In this document: piece after piece, positions 35,701-50,700 of the stretch
Numbering within the stretch: position 1 is the stretch's first letter
Layout of the letters: each line of letters opens with the position of its first letter
Assembly (NCBI GenBank): GCA_037367405.1
Contig: JAZKJV010002320.1
Coordinates: 496,001-560,000, forward strand
Reading direction: 5' to 3'
Origin: Ottelia alismoides
Taxonomy: Eukaryota > Streptophyta > Magnoliopsida > Alismatales > Hydrocharitaceae
DNA: 64,000 nucleotides
Notes under the pieces: model-generated
Seen by the model: only the letters and a program-made list of their open reading frames with translations
The model's database searches: none
Told to the model about the DNA's origin: nothing
Translations under genes and position numbers: made by a program

Positions 35701-38700
35701 GGACTGTTGCTGCTCTTCAGTAAAAGAAGCAGATAATTAATGCTGCCATTTGCAGCAGCTAGAATATCGGTTGCTGCTGTGTTTCCTGGCAGCCAAATGC
35801 TGCAGAAACTCCTGCCCAATATCTCTTGGAGCTGCTCCTAACTCTCGGAGCTGTTGCATGCAAGTATCTTCTCCATTTTGGAGATCCAAATAGGTGCAAT
35901 TCTACACCCCGTTGCTGCCATGCATGTTCTACCACTCTAATTGATACTTATTATTGAGAAATTTGGGGAATTATTCTTAAGATTTCTGCTACTGTTAGCT
36001 CATCTTTGTTGGCATTAATGAATAAAAGGGAATTTTACCTTTATGTCTTCTATTTGCCCTGTCATCCACCAGGTAGTGTTTGAAAGGGTTTAAATATCGA
36101 TTTCGGGTATCGTATCGGTGCCCTGTCGATACGAAATTTCGATGACATTTCGCCCATATCGACCACCATTTGTGAAGAAATGACTGGAAATTGCCCTCAT
36201 ATCGCCATTTCACTCGAGATTTCGGTTCCTTGTCGAAACGGAAATTTCGCCGAAATTTCGTCGAAATTTCGCAAAATCTGAAACCATAGTTTGTTCTCTT
36301 GGTGTGATTAAGAGATCCAATCGTCTCATGTATCCATTGAAAATTTAGGGTTTTACAATTACGTGGGTTAAAGTAAGTAATGATCTAAATAGCCCAAAAT
36401 GCAATCTGAATAACAATTCTCATGTATCTATCCAGTTCTTAGAGGCTTGACATATAGCTTTTATATTCGATCATATACAAACCTAATACCAATTTAAACA
36501 GCTAATAATTATTCATAAATCCCAGAAATGTAACAAGATTATGCTTTTTATTAAGCTTAAATCAAATGTTTGTGGTCTTGACTTATGGGTCATGAGAATC
36601 CATCTCGACATTGTTATGATGTTATTAAAAGTTGTAAATAACTTAATTGAGTATAGTGCATGATTATTCAAGATGACAGAGATCAAAGCATTATTTGTCT
36701 TAAACAAAACTCATATTCATACATTTGCCATTTAGTGTTAAAGTGTTTGCTGTGATAACCGCCCATGCATTGAGGTATTATTAATTATATTATGTAATTG
36801 GGAAACTTGGGATTAACGATATGTTTATATCCTAGGATGTCTGATAATCTTTAGTGATCATTTGTTGTTTTATTTTACATCTCATTTTGTTTTAAACAAA
36901 TTTTTATAAACAAATTTCAGAATAATGCATAGTCTATCTGGTATTTGTCTTAGTAATATCATAGCAATCATTTAATTATGACAATAAGTATCTGAAAAAG
37001 GTAGTTGAAAGTTTAAACATACTGTTTATAAGCGGTTCATGACCTTATAGATACAGGAGTTTTCATTGGTATTGTTAAAGTGACATCTATAATCAAATAC
37101 TTCCATAAGGTCGTGAATTAGTGATCTCAGCAAATGATTGCCGGTCAACGCGACTCTTACACTTGACCGTGCGAGGGTGCAATGACCCTCAATTGGATGA
37201 GAGATAGGAAGTCCAATTCAGGCAGCGGCCGCCAAGTGCGCGGGTCTAGGATCTCAATCCTTTTTACGGTTTTATGCGAGCTTGCGGTGTTTTTACGCCT
37301 CGTGGGATCTCGACTTTTGACCAGTTTTCTTAGGGCACCTAGGTTGGAGGGCCCTCGGTCTTAGTTTTTCTCACGAGCTCATTTGCCCGCACCGATCGGG
37401 CTGATTTTTGAAGTGACTCATCAAGAGAGTTTCTCCCACTCGTCTCAGGGGCATAGTTTGGGAGTAGGTCTAGCCCTCTACTGGACTGTATTTCCACTTA
37501 CGAGGCGAGACGGAAGAGTCTCTTAGGAGACTTCCTCACCGCTTGAGTTTTTGTTACCTTTCTGCCAATAGGTCTTGACGAGGAGAGGGTTACAATTGAG
37601 TTTGGATGCAGTTGAGTTTGGCTAGAGGTGATAGTTGGTTGCAGATGAGTCTGACTACAGTTGAGCTTGATACATAATCATCAATCATCATCACTCCTCA
37701 ATCATCGACAATTTGATCAAATATTAGAACTACTAATACGAGTGATAAGATAAGCTAGTGGACGTGTTGGGAACTTAGTTAGGATGCATTACACCCCACT
37801 GCATGCCTACGAAAGCACCCCAACCCTAAAGTAATCTTCATGCCTTAGAATCATAGTGTGAGTTCACACCAAGGAAGGAAATATCGGTATCGATATCGTT
37901 TCGATACAATGTCGATACCGATATATCGCCGATATATCGGCGATATATCGACGCATATCGTCGAAACCCGGCATCCACCAAGGCATTTTCTCCTGTCGAT
38001 ATCCGATATCGTCCATATCGGCGATATATCGGTGACCTGTCGATACCGATATATCGCCGATATATCGACGATATATCGCGATATGGCGATCCCTGGTTCA
38101 CACTCAAAGCAAGACCAGAGACTATCCACTAAACTTGAGAAATTAGACATAAATCAAGATCAGATCATAGATTCATCACCCTTAATACCAAGATCCATCA
38201 ACTCGATCTCTAAGAAATAAAAAGATAATAACCTACTTATAGGTCATTAATTAAAATATGAAATGATTATGTACGGAAATTATGGGATGAACGTACTCCA
38301 ACACATGCTACATAAGGTACACAGAAATTTACCTCTCCCTTAGAGCCAATTAAGCAATTTTGCTGATCATAAAATTAATGAGCCAATAGCTTTGTTGTGG
38401 CTTTCTCCTCCAAGTGCACCTTGTTCTTGTCAAGATTATGCAATGAGAGCAGTATTTCAGGATAATGGTACCTCTGACATATTGATGACAGCAAGGTGAC
38501 GTTAGTATGTTGTATACCTCCTCAACGGGAGGGGGGTAGCATGGTATCCATCATCATCTAATCTTTTGCTAGGATATGGGCAATACTCGATCCATCCACA
38601 AAAATATAACCACCACTTCTTTTCAAGCTGACATTGTGGTTCACATGTGTCGGCAAGCCTCTGAGAATTGTACTTCTCACTCAGCACCCTCAACTACTAA

Positions 38701-41700
38701 TAATATTATGTAAGAGGCTTCCCTCTTATCTAAAATACATTAGTTTATGAAAGGTTTGGAACACAAAGAATATGATTATTTCAAGTTGTTTGATACCAAC
38801 GCCATGGTTGTGGTTCCAAGCAACCTCCCGCAAAATACGTATGGCAAGTCCGCCAATGTTGAGAATGACTATACCAATTCCAAATACCATGAACCATCTT
38901 CTCCAAAAAAAACCTTTACCAATGGAGATCATAAAAAATAGAAGAGGAATCACAAGTGTGCTTAGCATAAGTAATCGAGATCAAGAAATATTTGAGGAGC
39001 AGAGGGCAAGCAAGTCTAGTATGGGTTCACTGAGTAAATAAAATCAATACAATGGAGGTTATTATGCAAATACAACAAATACATGGTATACTTTTAAAAT
39101 ATAAAAGGACACATGTGTCAAAATCCTAAAAACAATATAGCTGTTATTGATGTTATTGTTTTTAGCAAAAATACAAGTACTGATTTATTGATATTAATTT
39201 CTTAGTAACCTTTATTATATTACTTCCATCAATTTCAGTACTTGAAAAAAACAAGAGGCCTATGCCTCACCTAGAATGATTAAAACCACATCAAAGCGCT
39301 TCAGACATTTTAAAAGTGGACTGATACACAAATAATATATACCCCTCATATTCCATAGTTTCTGCAATAATTTCTCCATGGCAACACCCGAGACATAGTC
39401 AAAATGCATTTTCTTGAAATCAATAAAATTACATCTAGGTCCACGTATCAAACTCCAAAGTTTTCCATACTATAACATAAAAGCATAATACCTCCTGTGT
39501 AGACCAATCTGGTATTAAAAGGAACCAACTTTTTCTTACCCGATATTTTGATTCCTGACCAGTCTACTCCACCTTTTGCTGAAAAGCCAAACCTAATATT
39601 ATGGCATTCGATTCGTTGCCAACACAGTTTATATGTGCACATTTCAGGAGTCGACATAATGCACTAAGGGATTTAAGAATGGTATATTACACTAAATAAG
39701 AAAAAAAAGAGTACTTTTGGATGTGCTTAATCTACATTGGCAGAAATAACAAGTTTCCAATATCAACTTCTTGCGATGTATCCTCTATGTCTACAAGAAA
39801 CACATTAATTTCTTCAAATTTTCGAGTTAGAAATATTTCTTTGCAGTAACAGCAACTAATAACAACTTAAATGGAGAAACGGCAGACTAAATCGATGGCC
39901 AGTAAAAAATATGTTCAACTTCAGAAAACTTAAAATCAACACAACACACATCCAAAGTTGCAGCATAACAAGCGTTGACATTTGGTTAGCAAGAATATAA
40001 AACAAGAACCAAATATAGCATATAAAACAGCAGACCAAATCCAGGGTAGAGTGACATAAAAGATCACCTCGTCAGCAGTAGCTTGGCTAGTTCAATCTTG
40101 CCTCTTAAAATACAGTGATGTAATGGAGTCTGTCCTTTCAAATCAGTGACATTTGTGTCAACACCATACTGGAGGAGGAGCTCAATCATGCCAATATCTG
40201 CTGTCTGGCAAGCTAGATGGAGCAGGGAAAGTCCTTGAGTTTCCTTCATGTCACATCCATCATTGCAGTCGGAAGTAATGTCAGAGGGATTGAGCGAAGG
40301 ATCACCAGCTGAGTTACTGGGTTCCCACACCAAGGTATTTTCTTGCAGAAGCATTACCTTTGCTAGTGCCAAAGATGTGCTAAATGATGCCCTACAGCGG
40401 ATAATATTTACATCTGCAGCGGAAGAGACAATATGACGGTATGCAGCTTGTTTATCATTGCTACGGACACTGTTCCACATTAGTTCAGCAACTGAAACAT
40501 GCGGATCAGAATTTTCTCCAACAAAGGCCTTGTCTGCATACTGAAAATTCAGGGGTAATAAAAGACAGACCAAGAAGATAGATGTGCATCATAAATAAGC
40601 TGGAAACGACACAACTTTTTGTATGGGCACAGCTTCACAAAAATCTGCAGAAAATGCATAGAATTCTGGCACATGTTCGTAACTTCAGTGGCTTAAAAGC
40701 ATGATATCAAATCTTGTGATATATCGACGATATATTGTATTACATATCTATCGATATTAATACTACCATATATATATATATATATAGTTTTCTCGGATAT
40801 TGGCTCATATCTCGTGGGATATAATCAAAATATATCAGGATATCACTGGATATCGTTGAAATTTTGAATGTAAATTTCTCGCATTTCGATCGATATTGGT
40901 TCTTCATATCATCATATCATAATGCTTTTGCCTGCAACTTCTATTTGGCTGTGCAGAAGGTTTCTTAAAAGTATTTTTCATTAATTTAAATGCTTGTTGA
41001 AGTGGAATTCTTAGGGATTTGTATATTTTGGTACTCTATTATTTGCTCTTTAGATTTTTCCCTAGTGTTAGGCTAAGATTTCTTATAGTCATTGAGGTTT
41101 TAGAGAGATGTTCATTTAGATTCTTTAATGTATATGTTCATATTTACTTTAGATTACATATATTTTCTCTTAAAAATTGTAATATGCTACCATAGGCCAC
41201 AAATTTCCTCCCGAGCGAGCATCCTCACATAGAAATCGCAATTATTGTGAAAGTTATTTTGTGTTGAGCTATAGAAACTCAAGAAGTATGTGTCTAGCAA
41301 GAAAGCATCTTGTTAGTACAGGGGAAGCAGATGGTCCTCCTTAAATCAGTCTTGTCAAACATTCCTATTTCTCCTTTGTCGTGAGAATTATTCATGCAGG
41401 AGTACATACTCGTCTACAATCGCTCATTAGATGGTTCCTATGATCGGAGTATCCGAGTATCCCCTTGTCAAATTGGATGACAGTGATATTGCACATAACT
41501 AAAGGAGGATTCAGTTTACTTGGGCTTAAAGTAATGAATGAAGCTCTGCTAAAGGGATCACATACATTTGGTGAGGGATGGTGATTTCTTTTGTTGATTG
41601 ATGTCCTCGATTTATAAAGAACGCGCAAGATTAAATGTCGTGGCAGTTGATACTAGATGTCCTTTGAATTTTTGGCATGGGATTTCTAGCATCTTTCCAA

Positions 41701-44700
41701 AGGTCATAATAACTATGCTTCATGTTGTAGATAATGAACCGTCTTTCAAATTCTAGAGGGATAACTAGTCTGTTGAGTATGTCCTATGCGACTGATATGC
41801 AAGATTCTTTGCATCGGAAAAAAAATCGAGACCTTGCTTTAGTTGAGGCCAGATCGAAGGGCACGTGAACACCACCTTTTTGTTTAGCCATCAAAGAACC
41901 TTGGGTTATAAACTACATCTCCACAATTGAAGATCTTATGGGATTATAAGGGTCCACCATACGAAGTGACTGCTGGGTGCGGGGCTCGGGTCAACTTCGA
42001 GTTAAAAGGGCATAAATAGTTCTTAGGCACACAAGGAGGACAACTTCTGTGATTCCACAGAATGACTTAAAAATCATTTCGAATTCAAATCTTTCCACGG
42101 AGGGTCAAGGAATTAGTTTAGTTGTAATGGTGAAAGGGCCATCGGATTTTTTTAGGTTTCACAAATATTTTTCCTACTTTTACCTATATTTCTTTTTTAA
42201 GAAAAATTTTCTACGCCACTTTTGTATGAGTACTCTCCCACTTATTAGAAGTCCAAGATCTATGATATGTATATGATAGAATACAAAAATACATATGCAA
42301 TATCCGTAACAATCTTGAAGCCATGGAAAGAAACAGTGATATATCATCAACGATATATCAAGGATATATCGTTGACGATAAATCACAGGGTTGCAATTGT
42401 TGTCTGATTAAATCAATCAGTAGGTGGTTTGACTATGTAAGAATGAATCTTTTTGGACCCTCTGAATTGAGAAGTCGAAGCGCAAGCAGAGTGCAGGAGA
42501 AGTTCAAGGGAGTCGACTCGCTCTTCTGAACTACTCGCATATAGCTTTCTTCTTGGGAAAAGGACAAAGACTCGCATCAGCATCTCAATAGGGGGAATTA
42601 TATGGTTGGCTGATCGACTTGAATAAATTGGATCAACTAATTGACTGAACAATAAAAAATAATATTTTATTATTGTGTTATTTTGGCTTTCCATAATTTT
42701 CTTTAATATAATGTAAAGTTAGATATGTAGAGTTCAATTATAATTCAATTGGCTCTTTTACATTGTTAATTGACGAGCTTACATGTATAAATATATAAGA
42801 TTATATGTATTCAATACAGTTTTTATTTATAAAGCATCTAAACTACCTAACTGAATATTCCTATTACTCACTCAAACATTGTGTATTCTTTATTCAATGA
42901 CCCTTTCAACAGAGTACCTAATACAAACTTTTGCAATGTTGTAGATTGGTATTACAATGGTTGAGGTTTCGATGTTACTATGCATACCAAATTTGAGAAT
43001 ATCATCTGATATCTTGCAAGATATTGACGATATACAGGCAGTCACATTATATCGTTCAAAAATAGCAGAACGAATTTCCCCTTGTATCATTCGATATTGT
43101 CGACATTTCACAGACATTGATGTAGTATCATCATCACCAAAGTTGATTGATTACACTTCTTGTTTTCACAAGGGATGAAGCTAAAAAGATACTTATCTAT
43201 TCTTTTTAAATTTTGAAAAATTGATTTGTTTAGATTTTGTTTGTATAGCTACTCTTAGTATTATTATTTACATAGTGAGACCCCTTATTTTTGAACGAGG
43301 GTTTTGATGAATCCATGACTCATCAATATTATATTCAGCAAATACACACAAAATTAACAAAAAAATTAAGATAATGCAAAACAAATTAGTAATAAAACTA
43401 AGCTAAATGTACTATTAGACATTCCTCTTCGCATGATAACACCGGTACTATTGAAATGGTTCATTACGAGAGATGTTCCCACATGTGTCACCTATCCCTT
43501 TATTTCCTTTTTTTGTCGGTATATAATCCAGGAAATTTATACGCTCCATCGACAGAGTAAAAAGCAGAGTCTTGATCAGAGCAAGCAAGCAGTGTGGTGC
43601 TATTAACATAAACTCAAAGAAGAAAACCAAGCAAAATGACTAAAAAGACCTATACAACATTTGAGTATATATGAATTTTTTGAAAATAATAAGTTCATTA
43701 AAAAAGGAAAAGGTAATGAACCTAAGTTAACAGGTATTTTATAAAAAAATGATGAAACCTTCTCCCACTAAGTAGGGCCGGCTACATAGATTTTTGCTCA
43801 AATCCGTGTTGAAAGATACGGCTATTTTTTAATCCTGGTCCTCTCTCCAAGGAGTGCCGCCGCCGACCCCTCTCTCTAGGGGCGCCGCCGCCGACTCCCC
43901 TATCTTGATGGGATTGGTTGCTTGAGTCTATACATGCAACCAAATCTCTCTCTGTCAGTGTATACAAAAGCTTGTCTAGTCTAAAACCCTAGTTTTCTCT
44001 AGCTGTCATGTTAGAAAGCAAGGTAGATATCCCCACCACAGGTGCCGTCAGAGGTCCAACGCCTATAGTAAACATGGATGGGTTGAACTACAAATTGTGG
44101 GCCATGCAGTTAATGAGCCTGATGAAGTCTATAACTAAGAAACACATTCGTACCGAGGAAGAGTCGGTTGAGAAGACTGGGGTTAATGCCTCATGGGAGG
44201 CGGATGATGCATATGTGTGGCTTTCATGTACATTGACGATAGAGATAGTCAATGATGTGTTACATGATGCTACTTATGGATGTGGGATATTCCTGCTGCT
44301 ACTTATTCACAGGCAAGGAATGATACAAAGATTATGCAACTCCAGCATGATATTTTTACTATCAAGAAGAATGGACGCCCTTCATTCGTTATATACATCC
44401 TTGTGTGGGATGTTTGAAAAGATCCACAGTTTCATGCCTCTCACATCTACTCCTGAGCAGCAGAAGACTTATAAGAATGCCACCATGGTTGGTGTATTCC
44501 TGGCAGCCTTTGATCCTGAGTATGAGGCTGCTCGTTCCCAAATTTCGGCAGATGCCACTATTCTTCCCATGGACGAAGCCTTCGCAGGCTCAGCTGGATC
44601 ACTGTCCCATACACTACTGCCAGTCAGGCTTCTTCAACGATGGATGTCTCCCGAGGTCGAGGAGGCTCTTCTCAGTTTCGTGGATGCAAACCTCGTGGCA

Positions 44701-47700
44701 AAGGATGTCGTATTCATCAGCCCTGTACTTACTACAATCTTCAAGGATATACAGAGGATACATGCTACTCCAAGCATGGATTTCCTGCTTCTACTCGAAT
44801 AGCAGAGCAGGTTGAGCCCCCAACTTCTTCTTCTTTAGATCAGTGATTTGATGACCTTGTAGCACGATTGAGGGACACTATACTTCCTGCCAGTCCCATT
44901 ACTTCTTCATCGGCCTCCGAGAGTCATTCAGATGTGGCTGCTTCAGCTTCCTCCAGTACCTCAGGTAGTACTATGTACTTACTAGTTGTAGTGGCTCTGA
45001 TGTTATAGATTGGATTATGGACTCCGATGCTACACAACACTTGCGTAGAGACAGAGGTCAACTTACAACATACGAACATGTTCCTCTAGGATGGAGTATG
45101 GTTATAGCATATGTGACTCATTCCCCGATCACTGGACAGAGGAAGTTAGCTTGACACCCTCTATGCATCTACAGAATGTGTTGCATGCACATGACTTTTC
45201 TATGAATTTGTTATCTATTAGTTATATTACGAAGGATCTACATTGTCGAGCTATTTTTGACCCATCTTCTCTTGTATTTCAGGACAACCTTACGAGCAAG
45301 GTGATTTGGTGAGGCCGTGAGCAAGACGGTCTCTATTGCTTAGTTCGAACTCCTTATGATGGCATCTACTCTCTTATTGATGGACATGTCTCACCCTTTA
45401 CGTGGCACATGTGCTTTGGACATCTCCTACTACAGAAAATGTGTCGTGTTCTGCCTCCAATCTCTCCTCACATGTTCTTTCAATGTGAGGCATGTCAGTT
45501 GGAAAGCATCATCGGTCTACCTTCCCCAATCGTCAGAGTCGGAGCAGTAGCTTTATTTTTGAGTTATTTCATATAGATATTTGGGGTCACAGTCGTGTTC
45601 TGATCATCAGGGACACATGTTTTATCTTATTGTTGTTGATGATTTCTCTCATCTGTCCCGAGTCTTTTTATTAAAGAAGAAATAAGAAGCTGGAGATGTT
45701 ATCAAGAATTTTCTTAATGAAGTGCAAAATGTGTTTTCTTCTTCTGTGAAATTTGTGAGAATGGATAAAGCTTTAGAATTTTGTACTCATACTTCTTCCA
45801 ATTATTTTTCAACCCGAGGTATTATTCATAAAACATCATGTGCCTATACTTCTCAGCAAATGGTATAGGGCTATGGCACAAGCTAGCACTGAAATGATGT
45901 GGGTTCGAGCTGTACTAGAAGATTTACATATAAATGTAGCATCCCTGTTTATCGCAAACAATTTTGCATTTCATGAGAGAACCAAGCATATTGAAGTGCA
46001 TTGCCACTACACGAGGGATATGATTCAGAAAGGGTTTATCTCTACTTCTCATGTCAGCTCAGGGGATCAAACTGCTGATATTTTCACGAAAGCTTTGCTT
46101 AGAGGGCCATTCGAGAATTGCTCATCCAAGTCGAGCATGATTGACATCTAGCTCCATTTTGAGGGGGAGAGTAGAGTTATATTTATGTCTTTGTACTATT
46201 TTCTTATTTTTCAGTTCTTCTGTCTATTATATGCATGGCCTCAAATATCGACGAAATTCGACCGAATTTCGGTCAAATTTCAGTTTTTGTGGGTGACCGA
46301 AATCCGACAAAAATGGCTGATGTTGACCGAAATTTGGGGGGTTTAGTTCAAAAGTAGTCCGAAATAACCGAAATTTCGGTCAAATTTCGACCGAAATTTC
46401 GTTTCGGTGAATTTCCGAAACGAAACCGAAATCCGGCATTTAAGGCCTTGATCATATGTAATTTATCCGTAGGTTTCTCTCCTATATAAGAGAGCCTAGG
46501 GTTCAAGGAATAAAGAAGTTTCTCATTTTTCCCAACAACTACCACCAGACCATTTAAGTGGATTTTATAGAATTTTATACCTACAAAAAATAGCCTTAAT
46601 TTCTAAATCTAACTAACCTCATAAATAAAACAAAAAAAAGTCTAAAAAAGTGTAATAAGGCAAATTAATTAAATAGAACGAAAAACAAATGAGAAAAATA
46701 CAAAATCGAAAAAAAACTAAAAAATGTCAAATACATGTATATTATACCTGTATTAGGTAGGACACCAAAATTCCTATCTTCCAATCTAGACCGAATCAGA
46801 TCTTTTCATAAAATACGTAGAGAATTTTATTCTCTACATTTTTTTCTTTTTGAGTTTTCCCAAATTCGATTGCATTCTATTTCTTTTCCATTTATTTTTA
46901 GTTGTGAACTTAGAATTATTTGGGGGCAATACATGTTGTCACCTCCTGCTTTTTTCCTCATCCGATGAAAACATTGTCACATGTTCTCTGCGACTCGATG
47001 CACCACCTTCTCCCAATTTCCCCCACGCTTCACACATCCCCTCTCCTCGATCCAACCATCGTTCAAGCACATCATCTATCTCTCGCTTACATGACAGCTC
47101 CAACAACCACCTCCCATATCACTCGCCATACCTCATCGAAAAATGCCATCCCACTTCCTATGTAGAGAATAACCTCCACTACACTTCCAGACGAGAATTT
47201 CCTTCCTTGCTGGTGACATAACCTTCAAGCAAAGGATCTCACATCACAGAGAGCACGCCTACGTGAAGGAGAAGAGATCCAAGGTCTCCCAACCTTGTTT
47301 CATTGCTTCTGAAAGGCGACCAACCCCAGTCAAGCCGAGTTGTCTTGACTTTCTGCTACCATCCTTTTCTATCATTTTTATTTTGATTTTGCATATTTAA
47401 TCAATTTCCTATCCCCCTTTTTTCTTCTACGATCTGCTCTGAGATCCATCGTTGATCACCTCTCCTCATAACAACCCACCATCCTTGATACACGTTGAGC
47501 CTTACAAGAATTCGAGAACATGGTCCTCCACTTTCTTCGTAACATCGTACCACTATTTCCTTTACGCACACCTAGCCTGAGTTGGGTTCAAACCAACTAG
47601 GTGATTCTCTGACGGTAACCTAAAAGCTCCAAGAAGAACAAATCCCTTGGTCAAGTTGTTCATCGCTTGAGCATTGTTGTGTCTTCTAGGTTTCACCGGA

Positions 47701-50700
47701 AGAGAGTCCATTGAAATCAAGCGAGACCTAATGCTTTGTCGAAGCCGGCTCGTGGGGAACTAAAATAAAGGGGGAAGAAGGAGGAGGTCCTTTGACTTAT
47801 AGGCACCGTTCATCTCAAGGATCTCCTTAACTAAGTCGTTGAAGGGTCAACACACATCAAATGGTCGATGACCCATTGCCGAGCATCCACTTATCCAGGA
47901 TGTGCCATGGGCCACCATAGCCACCACTCCATGGCCTTTCATCAACGTTTAGGGGCACAAGGAGTAGAATCCAACCGTTCATCTCAAGCCCAAGGCATGT
48001 GTCCATTGCAATGACCTGGCAAAATTGCAAGCATGCCCCATTCAGAGAATAATGTCAAACTCCCTGATACACACGAAAATGTATGTGGAGGTGGGCACAA
48101 TGCAGCGCAATCCCACATGCTATTCTGAATTGCATATAGGTCCATTTAGCGCATTTAGTTCATTTTAGTTTTTATTTAAATTGAATTTACCACCTTCTGT
48201 CTACGTGCTAATTTGAATATTTAAGATTTCTTATTTTGAAAATTAAAAATTGCATGATGTAGCTTAAAGGGAGAGACAGAGGAAGAAAATCCAAAAAAAT
48301 CTTTGGGCTTCTTTATATATCAATATAGTACATTTAGCCAAGTAATCAAGTAATACGGATCCTTAACATACTCCAATTGGTATTAATTTTCTTCATGCAT
48401 GTAAAAAGTATTATTCTCTACCCTATTTTATTTCATCTTCTTTCATTCAAATTTGTGATTATGGCAAATGACATTCTTTAGAAAACATATGAATATTTCA
48501 TTATAATATAGCTCAATTTTTTTGTTTGGTGGTAATGTAGTGTGCCTACCACCTAAAAGACCAAGTTCAAACCTTCCTTGTCGGAGTTGCATAAGGGTCG
48601 TCGACAACGAGCGTAAAAAATCATTGAATCTTTCCACATGGAATTGAGCAAGAATCCATGTAGCCGACCCTACTTATAGTAAGAGAAGGCTTTGCCATTT
48701 TTTAATGTAGCTCAACCTTTTTCTTATACATAATATGCAACGTAATATAATACAAATGTGCTAAATAGACCTCGTTCAAAGGGATCTTGGTTATTTGGAT
48801 TTAAGCCCAAGAATTATCCAAAATAGATCTGAATGGAGGCAAAAAATCCATGTAGCCGACCTGACTTAATTGTGGAAAACAGCTTTGTTGTTGTTGCTTT
48901 CTGATAGCTCTCAGAATACCACAATCAGCGGGTATTAATTATATACCATGTGCGTGATGTGTGTAATGCTATGTATATTGATGTGCTAAATGCGTCTCCC
49001 TCTTGCATATAAGTGTGTATTTATATGTTATTTATTATTTTAAGAACTAAGATGCTCGTAATTTGTGAGAAAAATCCTTTTTTAAGATGTTTTTGAGATT
49101 TCCATGGATATTTGATTATTCCAGCATGATTGATATGATATTGATATCTCGAACCTAGCTTGAAGCTTATGTTAAATTTTACTGAAACCTGTCTTATATA
49201 AGATAAACAAAACGGGAGACCCCATTTCAAACAGGGGGCGTCACCCTCTCAACACTGGGGAATGTCCCTAAAATAAACCCAATAACGATGGAAGACATGG
49301 AATGTAGAGACTCGATCATGAGACGATATAGAGGGCATTGAGCATGGTGCATGGATCCAGCAAGACAATCCTGTTTATGATGAGTAACAAATCATCAACT
49401 CTTTTACGTGGAAAGTTCTGTATTTGTACATTATGAATTTATGGGACACTGCTATTTGTTATTTTAACTTATTTATGCATTATATATGATTAAAGTACTA
49501 AAATATACCATATATAGTACCTTGCATAGCAAAGAAGTGCATACCTCTACCTTATTTATTGATTATGGAACGTTGGAAACCAAAACCTCGAGGGAAAATT
49601 GATTTTTATAACCATCTTTGGTATCGATAAAATGTCGATGATATTCCTCAACATTTCCCTTTCCAAGCTAGGCAAAACAATACTAAAATGATACTTAAGG
49701 CCATGATAATAGGGCTATTTTCAACCGAGAAAGTATCTATGAAGAGAATGTATTAAAGCATGCTAAGGCCCTCTCCAAGTCTCCACCATTGTAATTACTA
49801 ATGTGAACATTAATAAAATAAGTCTTGGGTGGCATTTTCATAGATGCACGTCCCTTTTAAAATAAAAAAAATTCTTTTTTAAAAATACTATTACATTTTT
49901 CTGCCTCTAAACATTTTCCTGCTCTGCAAAATGGTATTGAATAATATCTTGAAAAAAGTGCTATCTTCCACTCTCATCCCTAAACATCCACAAAAATGTC
50001 TAATAAGTTCATTCCAATGGATCAACAAAGACAAGAAGATCGAGGAGAAGTTAAAAAAAAAGAAGATCGAGGAGAAAGATCAAAGATATAAATAAAGCCA
50101 AATACCTATCAAGTTATCAACCCTTGCATTACTCCAAAGTATTCATCATATCTCTGTTCTTTTAGACTTCCTCATTTTCTCATCCCCCACCCTCTGACGC
50201 ATTGACTCTATTCGCGATGTGTCAAGAGACATCAATCATATTTTCTCTTTGGTAAATAGTTATTCCCTTCGAGCTAGAGCATAAATTGACACATTAAGAG
50301 CATCAAATATCGTGCCTCCAACTGAGAGTATTGTATCCTCAACTTTCTTTGTCAATGGGGAACGAGAAGCCAAGAAAAGAGAGAGGAGCATAACCTCTTG
50401 ATATAATGTACACTAACTCGAAGCAAATTAAATCAGTATGCAAATAGAGAGGACTTTAACTAATATCCTACTCCTAATTGTAAAAAATATATTGAACATT
50501 ATCAGCAATCATATTTCCAAGAAAATAACCTCCTACTATAAGTAATTCATTTGCCAAATGTCACTATGCCAAAGCCACAAAAACCAACTCCAACGAGGGT
50601 AGTTTGCTTACCTTTGCCTGGATAAATTTCTCCTTTACAGAAATTGGATCAGAATGGTTAGGCTTGTGGGCAATCATTTGATGTTTCTTCTCGCGTTTGG

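Larger units (their letters stand above)
29792..40067 (-). other. AGD intron, 10.3 kb, transposon-filled
   Basis: GT-AG intron separating the last two exons. 29.8-31.5 kb is anonymous AT-rich sequence with a 43-bp tandem duplication at 30,538-30,623. The rest is LTR-derived blocks, palindromic islands and unassigned sequence, listed separately. Confidence 0.85.
40541..50611 (-). other. AGD intron, 10.1 kb, transposon-filled
   Basis: GT-AG intron between the ArfGAP and ankyrin exons. It holds a Copia remnant, Au-like SINEs, palindromic islands at about 40,715-40,925, 42,335-42,385 and 42,990-43,125, an (AT)n tract near 40,765-40,785, and a possible LTR start at 43,310. 41.0-42.3 and 48.9-50.6 kb show nothing recognisable. 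Confidence 0.85.

Noticed and set aside
37838..38220. Tyr/Arg/Ile-rich repeat frames (YRRYIGDIS type)
   Set aside because: Direct translation of CGATATATCG palindromes, not a protein.
29677..40540. Assigning the ARF-GAP to VAN3/SCARFACE (AGD3)
   Set aside because: Ankyrin and C-terminal wording looks nearer to AGD1/2/4, and a phylogeny cannot be run here, so no symbol was given.
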